NCBI GenBank assembly: GCA_019454165.1
Contig: CP075367.1
Location: 2,177,717-2,241,716 of the forward strand
DNA: 64,000 bases
DNA from: Anaerolineales bacterium
Lineage (GTDB): Bacteria; Chloroflexota; Anaerolineae; Anaerolineales; UBA11579
Direction of reading: 5' to 3'
In this document: piece after piece, positions 56,272 through 64,000 of the stretch
Position numbering within the stretch: position 1 is the stretch's first letter
How the letters are laid out: every line of letters begins with the position of its first letter
Translations under genes and position numbers: made by a program
The notes under the pieces: generated by a model
Databases searched by the model: none
Told to the model about the DNA's origin: nothing
Seen by the model: only the letters and a program-made list of their open reading frames with translations

Positions 56272-58902
56272 ATGGCGAAAAGCTCCATCCAGCCTGTAGA
56301 TATTGGCGCACAAATGCGCTCGGCCTACCTCGATTACGCCATGAGCGTGATCGTTTCGCGTGCCCTGCCAGACGCACGCGACGGCCTGAAACCCGTGCAC
56401 CGGCGCATCCTGTACGCCATGCTGGATATGGGCATCCGTTCTACCGGCTCCTTCAAGAAATCCGCCCGTATCGTCGGTGAAGTGCTGGGTAAGTACCACC
56501 CCCACAGTGACGATGCCGTCTACGACGCCATGGCCCGTATGGCCCAGGATTTCTCGATGCGCTACATGCTCATCACCGGCCAGGGCAACTTTGGCTCCAT
56601 CGGCGGCGATCCCCCGGCCGCCATGCGCTATACCGAAGCCCGCCTGCACCCCATGGCCGAGGAACTGCTGGCCGATATTGACAAAGACACCGTCAATTTC
56701 ACCGATAACTTCGACAGCTCCCTCAAAGAGCCGGTCGTGCTGCCCAGCCGTCTGCCCAACCTGCTCCTCAACGGCTCCTCCGGCATCGCCGTGGGTATGG
56801 CCACCAACATCCCGCCCCACAACCTGGGCGAGCTGGTCGGCGCCCTGCAATACATGATCGACCGCTACGACAAGATGGATGACATCACCACTGAGGATCT
56901 GCGCCGCTTCGTCAAAGGGCCAGATTTCCCCACCGGCGCCATCATCGTGGGCGAAGAAGGCATCCGTGACCTGTACAGCAAGGGCAAAGGCCAGCTCATC
57001 GTCCGCGCCAAAGCCCATATAGAAGAAGGCCGCCGCGGCCGCATGCGGATCGTGATCAGCGCCATCCCCTACCAGGTCAACATGACCAACCTGATCGAGC
57101 GCATCGCCGAACTGGTGCGCGAGGGCCGCCTGGAAGGCATCGCCGACATGCGCGATGAGTCTGACCGCCAGGGCCTCAGCATCGTGCTCGAACTCAAGGC
57201 CGGCGCCCAGCCCAAGATGGTGCTCAACCGCCTCTACAAATACACTCCGCTGCAATCCAGCTTTGCCGCCCAGATCCTGGCCCTGGTGGATGGCGAGCCG
57301 CGCCTGCTCTCCCTCAAGCGCGCCCTGCAGATCTTCCTCGAGCATCGTCAGGAAGTCATCACCCGCCGCAGCAAGTACGAGCTGGAGAAGGCCCAGGCGC
57401 GCGCTCACATCCTGGAGGGGCTGCTCACCGCCCTGGCCAACATTGATGACATCATCGACACCATCCGCAAGGCCAAGGACACCGAGATCGCCAAAGAGCG
57501 CTTGATGACCCGCTTCAAGCTGTCTGACAAGCAGGCCGTCGCCATCTTGGATATGCAGCTGCGCCGCCTGGCCGCCCTGGAACGCCAGAAGATCGAAGAC
57601 GAATACAAGCAGATCAAAGAGCGCATTGCCTATCTCAAAGACCTGCTCAAGTCCCCCAAGAAGATCCTCGGCCTCATCCGTGATGATCTGGGCGAGCTTG
57701 GCCAGGCCTATGGCGATGAACGCCGCACCGCTGTGGACGGCGAAGGCAAGGGCGATGTGAGCGAAGAGAGCCTGGTGGCCGACGAGGCCACCCTGGTCAG
57801 CATCACCAGCCAGGGCTACGTCAAGCGCGTCGCCGCCAAAGCCTTCCGCGCCCAGGGGCGCGGCGGCTCCGGCGTCAAAGGCCACGCCACCAAGAACGAG
57901 GATGAGGTCGTGCTGCTGGTGCCTGCCCGCACGCTCGACACCATCCTGTTCTTCTCCAACCGCGGCAAGGTCTATTCAGAGAAGGCCTATCGCATCCCCG
58001 AGGCGGATCGCACTGCCCGCGGCACGCCCATCGTCAACATCCTCAACGTTGGCCAGACCGAAACTATCACCGCCGCCGTGGCGGTGCCCAACTTCCAAAC
58101 CGCCGAGTTCTGCATCATGGCCACCCGTGACGGCAAGATCAAGCGCATGGCCCTCAACGAGTTCGAAGCCGTGCGCCCCTCCGGCCTCATCTGCATCAAT
58201 CTGGAAAAGGATGACCAGCTCGGTTGGGCCGGCCTCGTCGGCGCCAAGGATCACATCATCCTGGTCTCGCGCAACGGCCAGGCCCTGCGCTTCTCGGTGG
58301 ACAAAGTGCGCCCCATGGGCCGCCAGGCCGGCGGCCTGCGCGCCATCAAGATGAAGGCTGACGACCAGCTGGCCAGTATGGAAGTGGTCGAGCCTAATGC
58401 CGATCTGCTCGTCATCAGCACCTACGGCTACGGCAAGCGCACCCCGCTGACCCAATACCCGGCCAAGGGCCGCGGCACCAGCGGCGTGCTCACCACCGAT
58501 GTCAAAGCCTTCAAGGACATTGGCCCCATCGCCGCCGCCCGCGTCGTGCAAAAAGAAGACGAGGTCACCATCATCTCGTCGGCCGGTGTCGTGCTACGCA
58601 CGGCCGTCAACGCCATCCGTGAGGCCAGCCGCGCCACCCGCGGCGTGCGCATCATGCAGGTCGGCAAGGAAGACAGCATCGCCACCCTGGCGCGTATTCC
58701 GGTCACCAACATCGCCGCCGTAGCCACCGAGGCGGCCGCTGCCGCGGCCCCGCCCGCCAGCGCCCCGTCCGAAGAGCCGCCTGCCAAGCAGGCCAAGACC
58801 AAGGCCGCCGCGCCGAAGGCGAAAGCCAAGGCCAACGCCAAGCCCGCCAAGAAAGCCGCCGCCAAGAAAACTGCGGCCAAAAAGAAAACAAAAAAGAAAT
58901 AA
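56272..58902 (+). CDS. gyrA: DNA gyrase subunit A with unusual QRDR and Lys/Ala-rich tail
   Basis: The 876-residue protein has the breakage-rejoining domain with catalytic Tyr Y120 in [10 protein letters not shown]. The beta-propeller C-terminal domain carries a GyrA-box variant, QGRGGSG, near residue 529 (E. coli: QRRGGKG). This supports GyrA over ParC. The quinolone-determining loop reads [10 protein letters not shown]: positions equal to E. coli G81 and S83 are Ser79 and Asp81, while the D87 equivalent is kept (Asp85). The last 70 or so residues are Ala/Pro/Lys-rich. gyrB is not in the window. It diverges from the kinase operon. Confidence 0.97.
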   Translation: MAKSSIQPVDIGAQMRSAYLDYAMSVIVSRALPDARDGLKPVHRRILYAMLDMGIRSTGSFKKSARIVGEVLGKYHPHSDDAVYDAMARMAQDFSMRYMLITGQGNFGSIGGDPPAAMRYTEARLHPMAEELLADIDKDTVNFTDNFDSSLKEPVVLPSRLPNLLLNGSSGIAVGMATNIPPHNLGELVGALQYMIDRYDKMDDITTEDLRRFVKGPDFPTGAIIVGEEGIRDLYSKGKGQLIVRAKAHIEEGRRGRMRIVISAIPYQVNMTNLIERIAELVREGRLEGIADMRDESDRQGLSIVLELKAGAQPKMVLNRLYKYTPLQSSFAAQILALVDGEPRLLSLKRALQIFLEHRQEVITRRSKYELEKAQARAHILEGLLTALANIDDIIDTIRKAKDTEIAKERLMTRFKLSDKQAVAILDMQLRRLAALERQKIEDEYKQIKERIAYLKDLLKSPKKILGLIRDDLGELGQAYGDERRTAVDGEGKGDVSEESLVADEATLVSITSQGYVKRVAAKAFRAQGRGGSGVKGHATKNEDEVVLLVPARTLDTILFFSNRGKVYSEKAYRIPEADRTARGTPIVNILNVGQTETITAAVAVPNFQTAEFCIMATRDGKIKRMALNEFEAVRPSGLICINLEKDDQLGWAGLVGAKDHIILVSRNGQALRFSVDKVRPMGRQAGGLRAIKMKADDQLASMEVVEPNADLLVISTYGYGKRTPLTQYPAKGRGTSGVLTTDVKAFKDIGPIAAARVVQKEDEVTIISSAGVVLRTAVNAIREASRATRGVRIMQVGKEDSIATLARIPVTNIAAVATEAAAAAAPPASAPSEEPPAKQAKTKAAAPKAKAKANAKPAKKAAAKKTAAKKKTKKK

Positions 58903-58920
58903 GCAGATAAGTAGACGCTA

Positions 58921-58968
58921 AATAAGCCACCTGTTCCTGCGTTTGCGCAGTAAAACAGGTGGCTTATT
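58921..58968 (+). terminator. Probable terminator after gyrA
   Basis: AATAAGCCACCTGTT pairs with AACAGGTGGCTTATT, with a smaller CTGCG/CGCAG stem in the loop. The T run is short, so strength is uncertain; the next gene starts 52 bp further on. Confidence 0.65.
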
Positions 58969-59020
58969 TGTTGCAACCTCTGTATAACGCAGGTGTACCA
59001 AAAACGCTTGTTTGCCTCCC

Positions 59021-60565
59021 ATGCGAAACATTTTTGCCCCGTTGCTGCTCCTCATCCTGGCGTCGCTGGCCTGCAATTTCCCCACCACCAGCCTGGGCTC
59101 AGCCCAGGGCGTCAGCGTGCAGGGCGCCGTGCCCACCGCCGCCCTGGCGCAGGCTACCCCGCTGGGCGCCGCCATGCCGGCGCCCACCCTGCCGCCCACG
59201 CGTGACCCCAACACGCCCATCCTCACCCCCACGCCAGACCAGCCCCACCCGCTGATGGCCCTGCGCACCGACAGCACAACCTACACCGTCCAGCCCGGCG
59301 ATTCGCTCAACGCCATCGCCGAGCGCCTGGGCGTAACCTTGCAGCAACTGCTGGCCGCCAACAACATCCCCAACCCCAACGCGCTCAATGTGGGCCAGGT
59401 CATCAATGTGCCGCCCCAGCAGCTCACCAGCATGGGCACCGACTTCAAGATCATCCCCGATTCCGAGCTGGTCAACGGCCCCTACGCCATCGCCTTCAAC
59501 GTGCAGGACTTCATCAACAACCAGCCCGGCTACCTCAAGCAGCATCAGGAGCAGGTAGACCAGCAGTTCCTCAGCGGGGCGCGCATCGTCGAGCGCGTCG
59601 CCACCGAATATTCCATCAACCCGAAACTGCTGCTGGCCCTGCTCGAATACAAGAGCGGCTGGCTCACCAATCCCAGCCCGGACAGCAGCACCCTGACCTA
59701 CCCCATGGGCCGCGAAGACACCTGGCGCAATGGCCTGTACCGCCAGCTCTCCTGGGCCGCCGACAATCTCAACAAGGGCTTCTACGATTGGCGCGCCGGC
59801 CAGGCCGCCAGTTGGAACACGACCGATGGCATTGCCATCCCGCCCAATCCCACCATCAACGCAGGCACCGCCGGTGTGCAGCGCCTGCTCGCCATGATGC
59901 TCAGCGAGAGCCAATGGCGCACCGCCGTGTCCGACCAGGGCTTCGTCCAAACCTACACGCGCCTCTTCGGCTATCCCTTCGACTACGCCATCGAGCCGCT
60001 GGTGCCGGCTGGCCTCAGCCAGCCGGCCCTGCAGCTGCCCTTTGAGCCCAATGTGCCCTGGGTCTTCTCCGGCGGCCCGCACGGCGGCTGGGGCAACGGC
60101 TCGGCCTGGGCCTCGCTCGACTTTGCCCCCGGCGCCGAGCTCTACGGCTGCAACCCCAGCCCTGAATGGGTCACGGCCGCCGCCGATGGCCTGATCGTGC
60201 GCTCCGACAACGGCGCCGTCGTGCAAGACCTGGATGGCGACGGCTACGAGCAAACCGGCTGGACCGTGCTGTACATGCACGTCGCCGCCAGCCAGCGCGT
60301 CCAGGCCGGCGCCTACCTGCGCGCCGGCGAGCGCATCGGCCACGCCTCCTGCGAGGGCGGCGTGGCCACCGCCACACACTTGCATATCGCCCGTCGCTAT
60401 AATGGCGTGTGGATCCCTGCCGCCGGCGACCTGCCCTTCGTGATGGATGGCTGGGTCTCGGTCAGCAACGGCCTTCTGTACGATGGCAGCCTGGTGCGCG
60501 ATGGCGTACGCGTGGATGCCTGCGAATGCCGCTTCCCCGCCAATATGGTGCAACGCAAGCCATGA
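59021..60565 (+). CDS. Exported LysM / transglycosylase-like / M23-like protein, paralogue 1
   Basis: The 514-residue product has a signal peptide with a Cys at residue 18 (possible but not canonical lipobox) and a Pro/Thr/Ala linker. A LysM domain follows near residues 88-135 (YTVQPGDSLNAIAERLG). A helical region, about 180-335, has VERVATEYSINPKLLLALLE, which resembles lytic transglycosylase folds. The C-terminal M23-like domain has H354 and D367 (GGPHGGWG, LDFAPG), YMH (418-420) and H453-x-H455 in THLHIARRYNG. Likely role: peptidoglycan binding and cleavage outside the membrane. Its TGA overlaps the next gene by 4 bp. Confidence 0.8.
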   Translation: MRNIFAPLLLLILASLACNFPTTSLGSAQGVSVQGAVPTAALAQATPLGAAMPAPTLPPTRDPNTPILTPTPDQPHPLMALRTDSTTYTVQPGDSLNAIAERLGVTLQQLLAANNIPNPNALNVGQVINVPPQQLTSMGTDFKIIPDSELVNGPYAIAFNVQDFINNQPGYLKQHQEQVDQQFLSGARIVERVATEYSINPKLLLALLEYKSGWLTNPSPDSSTLTYPMGREDTWRNGLYRQLSWAADNLNKGFYDWRAGQAASWNTTDGIAIPPNPTINAGTAGVQRLLAMMLSESQWRTAVSDQGFVQTYTRLFGYPFDYAIEPLVPAGLSQPALQLPFEPNVPWVFSGGPHGGWGNGSAWASLDFAPGAELYGCNPSPEWVTAAADGLIVRSDNGAVVQDLDGDGYEQTGWTVLYMHVAASQRVQAGAYLRAGERIGHASCEGGVATATHLHIARRYNGVWIPAAGDLPFVMDGWVSVSNGLLYDGSLVRDGVRVDACECRFPANMVQRKP

Positions 60566-62112
60566 AACTCCGTGCCTATCGACTCATTGCCTGCAGCCTG
60601 GTGGTCGCCCTGGTGACCGCCGTGTGCAGCAGCAGCTACATCACGCCGCAGAGCCTGCAGGCCACCCAGGGCGCCCAGGCCGAGCTGACCGCTACCGCCA
60701 GCGCCTACGTGCCCTCCGCCACCCCCACCGAGCTGCCCACCGCCTCGCCCACGCCGCTGGCCATGCCCAGCGCCACCCCGGCCGAGACGGCCACCGCCGC
60801 GCCGCCCTTCGTCTACACCGCCCAGTCCGGCGATACGCTGGATACGCTGGCCGCCCGCTTCGGCGTGGATGCCAGCCAGATCGCCTCGCCGCAAGACATC
60901 CCCGCCGGGCTCATCAACCCCGGGCAGATCTTCACCATCCCGCATGCCGTCGGCATCACCACCCCCAACGACAAGCTCATGCCCGACAGCGAGGTGATCT
61001 ACTCGCCCTCGGCCATCGGCTTCGACCCTGACGGCTACGCCAACCCCTTCGCCGGCTACATCGCCACCTACCGCGAGTACCTGCCTTCGGCCTGGTACAG
61101 CGGCGCCGGCGTGGTGCAGCGCGTGGCGGTGGAGAATTCGCTCAACCCGCGCCTGCTGCTCTCCGTCCTGCAATACCAGAGCAACTGGGTGCTGGGCGAG
61201 CCCACCACCAGCAGCGCCGTCGAATATCCCATCGGCTACCGCCTGCCGCAGGCCCACGGCCTGTACCAGCAGCTCACCTGGGCCGCCAAGCAGCTCTCCA
61301 CCGGCTACTACGGCTGGCGCGAAGGCCGCCTGACCGAGCTCACCTTCCGTGACGGCATCCGCATGCGCATCGCGCCCGAGCTCAACGCTGGCACCGTGGC
61401 CATCCAATACCTGTTCGCCCAGCTCTACACCTACGAGAACTGGGCCGAGGTGATGCACCCCAACACCGGCTTCGCCTTCACCCACGCCTCCATGTTCCCT
61501 GACCCGTGGGTGCGCGCCGCCCAAACCGAGCCGCTCTTCCCGCCCGCCCTCGCGCAGCCGGCCCTCAGCCTGCCCTTCCTCGATCGCCAGGTCTGGTACT
61601 TCACCGCCGGCCCGCACGGCGCCTGGGAGCGCGAGGGCTCCTGGGCCGCCCTCGACTTTGCGCCCAGCAGTGTGCTGCCCGGCTGCGTGGCCTCGACGCA
61701 CTGGGTCACCGCCGCCGCCCCCGGCCTGGTGGTGCGCACCAGCCCGGGCGTGATCGTGGTGGACATGGACGGCGACGGCAACGAGCAGACCGGCTGGGTG
61801 GTGCTCTACCTACACGTCATCGGCACCAATACGCCCGCCGTCGGCACCTGGCTTGACCGTGGCGACCGCCTCGGCCACCCCTCCTGCGAGGGCGGCACCG
61901 CCACCGCCACCCACTTGCACCTGGCGCGCAAATACAACGGCGAATGGATCGGCGGCGGCGGAGCCCTGCCCTTCGTGCTCAGCGGCTGGACCGTGCAATA
62001 CGGCGCAGACGCCTACCTCGGCTCCCTGGTGCGCGGCGAGCGCACCGTGGTGGCCTGCACCTGCAGCGGCCGTGACAGCCTTATCACCATCAGCAGCGAT
62101 GATCCCTATTAG
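60562..62112 (+). CDS. Exported LysM / transglycosylase-like / M23-like protein, paralogue 2
   Basis: The 516-residue protein repeats the layout of its neighbour. It has a signal peptide (Cys at about 22 but Val before it, so probably not lipidated), a long Thr/Pro/Ala linker, and a weaker LysM (YTAQSGDTLDTLAARFG). The helical region has VQRVAVENSLNPRLLLSVLQ. The M23-like end has GGPHGAWE in its TAGPHGAWE form, ALDFAP, YLH and THLHLARKYNG, so the metal-binding His and Asp are all present. The ATG lies inside the TGA overlap with paralogue 1, giving coupled translation. Confidence 0.8.
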   Translation: MKLRAYRLIACSLVVALVTAVCSSSYITPQSLQATQGAQAELTATASAYVPSATPTELPTASPTPLAMPSATPAETATAAPPFVYTAQSGDTLDTLAARFGVDASQIASPQDIPAGLINPGQIFTIPHAVGITTPNDKLMPDSEVIYSPSAIGFDPDGYANPFAGYIATYREYLPSAWYSGAGVVQRVAVENSLNPRLLLSVLQYQSNWVLGEPTTSSAVEYPIGYRLPQAHGLYQQLTWAAKQLSTGYYGWREGRLTELTFRDGIRMRIAPELNAGTVAIQYLFAQLYTYENWAEVMHPNTGFAFTHASMFPDPWVRAAQTEPLFPPALAQPALSLPFLDRQVWYFTAGPHGAWEREGSWAALDFAPSSVLPGCVASTHWVTAAAPGLVVRTSPGVIVVDMDGDGNEQTGWVVLYLHVIGTNTPAVGTWLDRGDRLGHPSCEGGTATATHLHLARKYNGEWIGGGGALPFVLSGWTVQYGADAYLGSLVRGERTVVACTCSGRDSLITISSDDPY

Positions 62113-63655
62113 TCTTCACACCCCTGCCCGCAAGCTCTGCGCCCTGCTGCTGGCCGCCGCCCTCGTAGCCGGCTGCGTCAGCGCGCCAGCACCCACCCCC
62201 GCCGACTCTACGCCGCAGCCAGCCACCGCCCCGGCTGAGACGACCCCCGAGCCGGTCATCACCTCGACCCCGCAACCGACCCGCCCGCTGTACGACGCTG
62301 GCACACTGGTGGACTACACCGCCCAGACCGGCGACAACCTGATCGCGCTGGCCGCCCGCTTCAACACCACCATTCGTGAGATCCGCGCCGCCAACTCCAT
62401 CATTCCCGATACCGCCACCACCCTGCCGCCCGGCTTCCCCATGCGCATCCCCATCTACTACCGCGCCTACTGGGGCTCGCAATACCAGATCCTGCCGGAT
62501 GGCCTGTTCATCAACGGCCCGGCCCAGATCGATTTCGATACCCAGGCCTTCGTCGACTCGCAGCCCGGCTGGCTCAAGAACTATCGTGAATACGCCGCCG
62601 GCCAGCGCCGCACCGGCGCCGGCCTGGTGGACCTTGTCGCTCAGAATTTCAGCGTCAGCCCGCGCCTGCTGCTGGCCCTGCTCGAATACCAGTCCGGCGC
62701 GCTCACCCAGCCCATCCTGGATGATGACATCGGCCCCTTTGTGATGGGCTACCAGCACCCCTTCCACCGCGGCGTATATCTGCAACTGGTCTGGGCCGCC
62801 AACTTGCTCAACAACAACTATTACCTGTGGCGCAACGGCAAGCTGATCGAGTTTGACCGTCCCGACGGCACGATCTACCGCCCCGACCCCTGGCAGAATG
62901 CCGCCAGCGTCAGCCTGCAAATGTTCTTCAATCTGCTCAAGCCGATGAACGAATTCAACTCCGCCATCGGGCCGGAGGGCTTCGCCCGCACCTACGCCGA
63001 GCTCTTCGGCGACCCCTGGCAGGCGGATACATCCCACATCCCCGGCAGCCTGCTCCAGCCCGAGCTGCGCCTGCCCATGCCGCCCGGCGAGCTGTGGTCG
63101 CACACCGGCGGCCCGCACACCGCCTGGGGTACCGGCGCCCCCTGGGCCGCTCTCGACTTTGCCCCCGGCAGCGAGACCCAGGGCTGCTTCAACAGCACCT
63201 CCTGGTCCACCGCCATGGCGGATGGCCTGGTGGTGCGCACCGATGTTGGCGTCGTTGTATTGGACTTAGATCAAGATGGGGATGAACGTACCGGCTGGGT
63301 GCTCTTCTATTTACACTTGGCCGAGACCGGCCGCGTGAACGTCGGCCAGCGTGTGCAAGCCGGCCAACCGCTCGGCCACCCCTCGTGCGAGGGCGGCTCC
63401 TCCACGGGTACGCACGTCCACATCGCCCGCAAGTACAACGGCGAGTGGGTCGAAGCCGCCGGCGCGCTGCCCTTCGTCATGGAAGGCTGGACTCCGGTCG
63501 AGGGCAACTTCGCCTACATCGGCACGCTCGAGCGTCTTGGCCACACCATCCGCGCCTGCACCTGCTCCGATGCAGCCAGCAGCATCATTTCCCGCGCCCC
63601 CGCCGTCTCCTTCCCCACGCCGGAGATCATCCCCACCGAAGAATCAGAAGAGTAA
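62099..63655 (+). CDS. Exported LysM / transglycosylase-like / M23-like lipoprotein, paralogue 3
   Basis: The 518-residue protein has a canonical lipobox, LVAGC (C26), and a Pro/Thr linker. It has a diverged LysM (YTAQTGDNLIALAARFN) and the helical region VAQNFSVSPRLLLALLEYQSG. The M23-like domain has GGPHTAWG, ALDFAPG, YLHL and THVHIARKYNG. A short Pro/Glu tail follows. The ATG overlaps the end of paralogue 2 by 14 bp. All three copies keep the LysM, helical and M23-like parts, so none looks like a pseudogene. Only this copy is clearly predicted to be lipid-anchored. Confidence 0.8.
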   Translation: MIPISLHTPARKLCALLLAAALVAGCVSAPAPTPADSTPQPATAPAETTPEPVITSTPQPTRPLYDAGTLVDYTAQTGDNLIALAARFNTTIREIRAANSIIPDTATTLPPGFPMRIPIYYRAYWGSQYQILPDGLFINGPAQIDFDTQAFVDSQPGWLKNYREYAAGQRRTGAGLVDLVAQNFSVSPRLLLALLEYQSGALTQPILDDDIGPFVMGYQHPFHRGVYLQLVWAANLLNNNYYLWRNGKLIEFDRPDGTIYRPDPWQNAASVSLQMFFNLLKPMNEFNSAIGPEGFARTYAELFGDPWQADTSHIPGSLLQPELRLPMPPGELWSHTGGPHTAWGTGAPWAALDFAPGSETQGCFNSTSWSTAMADGLVVRTDVGVVVLDLDQDGDERTGWVLFYLHLAETGRVNVGQRVQAGQPLGHPSCEGGSSTGTHVHIARKYNGEWVEAAGALPFVMEGWTPVEGNFAYIGTLERLGHTIRACTCSDAASSIISRAPAVSFPTPEIIPTEESEE

Positions 63656-64000
63656 TCCCCTTCATTGTCATTGCGAGGCCGTGAAGCGGCGTAGCCGCGA
63701 GCTTGGCTGTCATTGCGAGGCCGTGAAGCGGCATAGCCGCTGAACAACGAAGCAATCCCCAAGTGTGCCTCCACGCTAAACCACAGAAGACATACCAACA
63801 AGAAGCCGTAGGGGCGGGTCTGAGACCCGCCCGCTTTGCTTTCCCCCGTGCATCCCGAACGCAGCGAGGGATCCTCGCTACGCACTCACAGTACTCAAGC
63901 CCTACATAGAAGACCCGCCAGCAAAAATCCTTCGCTGGTCCGGGCTCGGCGTTCTGGTGTACCTATATCTACCCACTCAGGATGACACGCTGGCTTCACC
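63656..64000. repeat. Gene-free right end filled with dispersed repeats
   Basis: 63665-63766 holds two head-to-tail TGTCATTGCGAGGCCGTGAA units. Their cores are GCGGC-GTA-GCCGC (63686-63698) and GCGGC-ATA-GCCGC (63728-63740), and the end is CGAAGCAATCCCC. 63808-63834 is a palindrome built on GCGGGTCTGAGACCCGC. From 63848 on are CATCCCGAACGCAGCGAGGGA and a final CTCAGGATGACAC. No gene is supported here. Confidence 0.75.

Noticed and set aside
56032..57885. 617-codon open frame antisense to gyrA
   Set aside because: gyrA is certain. The antisense product is a Gly/Ala/Asp/His-rich shadow with no recognisable fold.
59099..60553. 484-codon open frame antisense to the first LysM/M23-like gene
   Set aside because: Composition is Gly/Ala/His/Val-biased, as expected for the reverse of this coding strand. 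The plus-strand protein has clear domains.

Overview
The window is GC-rich bacterial chromosome with dense, mostly operonic genes. The gene content points to the Chloroflexota, most likely class Anaerolineae. The signs are DUF2298 ('YYY') giant membrane proteins, many lipoproteins with Thr/Pro/Ala-rich linkers, an XRE regulator with two HTH domains, and the order rpsB-tsf-pyrH-frr-uppS-cdsA. The taxonomic call is inference from gene families. No transposase, integrase, phage gene, CRISPR array or rRNA was seen.

Layout. (1) 1-15785, all minus: a cell-surface glycan block. It holds four large GT-C/DUF2298 membrane proteins (one truncated by the left edge, one a 1717-residue fusion), a methyltransferase, a GT4 glycosyltransferase, a nucleotide-sugar epimerase and a flippase-like membrane protein. 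(2) 15772-20417, minus: lepA, an AlkD-type DNA glycosylase and gatCA. (3) 20560-28424, mixed strands: an acyl-CoA dehydrogenase, several lipoproteins (glycosidase-like, beta-propeller, alpha/beta hydrolase, FecB-type binding protein), a DsbA/FrnE-like protein and an NAD(P)-dependent reductase. (4) 28549-31225: a small membrane protein, tRNA-Lys, trxA, and metK behind a SAM-I riboswitch and a strong promoter. (5) 31245-39495, minus: the rpsB-tsf operon, then pyrH, a Pyr_excise-type glycosylase, frr, uppS, cdsA, glpX and acs. (6) 39524-47696: birA, a small membrane protein, dcd, a CapA-like lipoprotein, ftcD, thrB, thrC, a ComEA-like HhH protein and a DUF554 protein. (7) 47762-56023, minus: a signalling block with two histidine kinases (one carrying a MshEN-type, potentially c-di-GMP-binding domain), an OmpR response regulator, a small uncharacterised protein, a double-HTH regulator and a REC-PAS-GAF-GAF-HD-GYP protein, followed by a GNAT protein and a membrane-anchored DsbA-like protein. 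(8) 56272-63655, plus: gyrA, then three tandem, overlapping paralogues encoding exported LysM / transglycosylase-like / M23-like proteins. (9) 63656-64000: dispersed repeats only.

How it fits together. The left block probably assembles and exports a surface polymer, while the right-edge triplet probably remodels peptidoglycan. The signalling block combines phosphorelay with likely c-di-GMP sensing and breakdown. Between these lie translation, lipid-carrier and nucleotide housekeeping genes.

Non-coding DNA is also informative. There are rho-independent terminators, a SAM-I riboswitch and several families of palindromic dispersed repeats. A recurrent arrangement places a TATAAT-like -10 box 6-9 bp upstream of the start codon, which implies leaderless mRNAs for many genes. 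Membrane-segment counts and residue positions are hand estimates from the translations.
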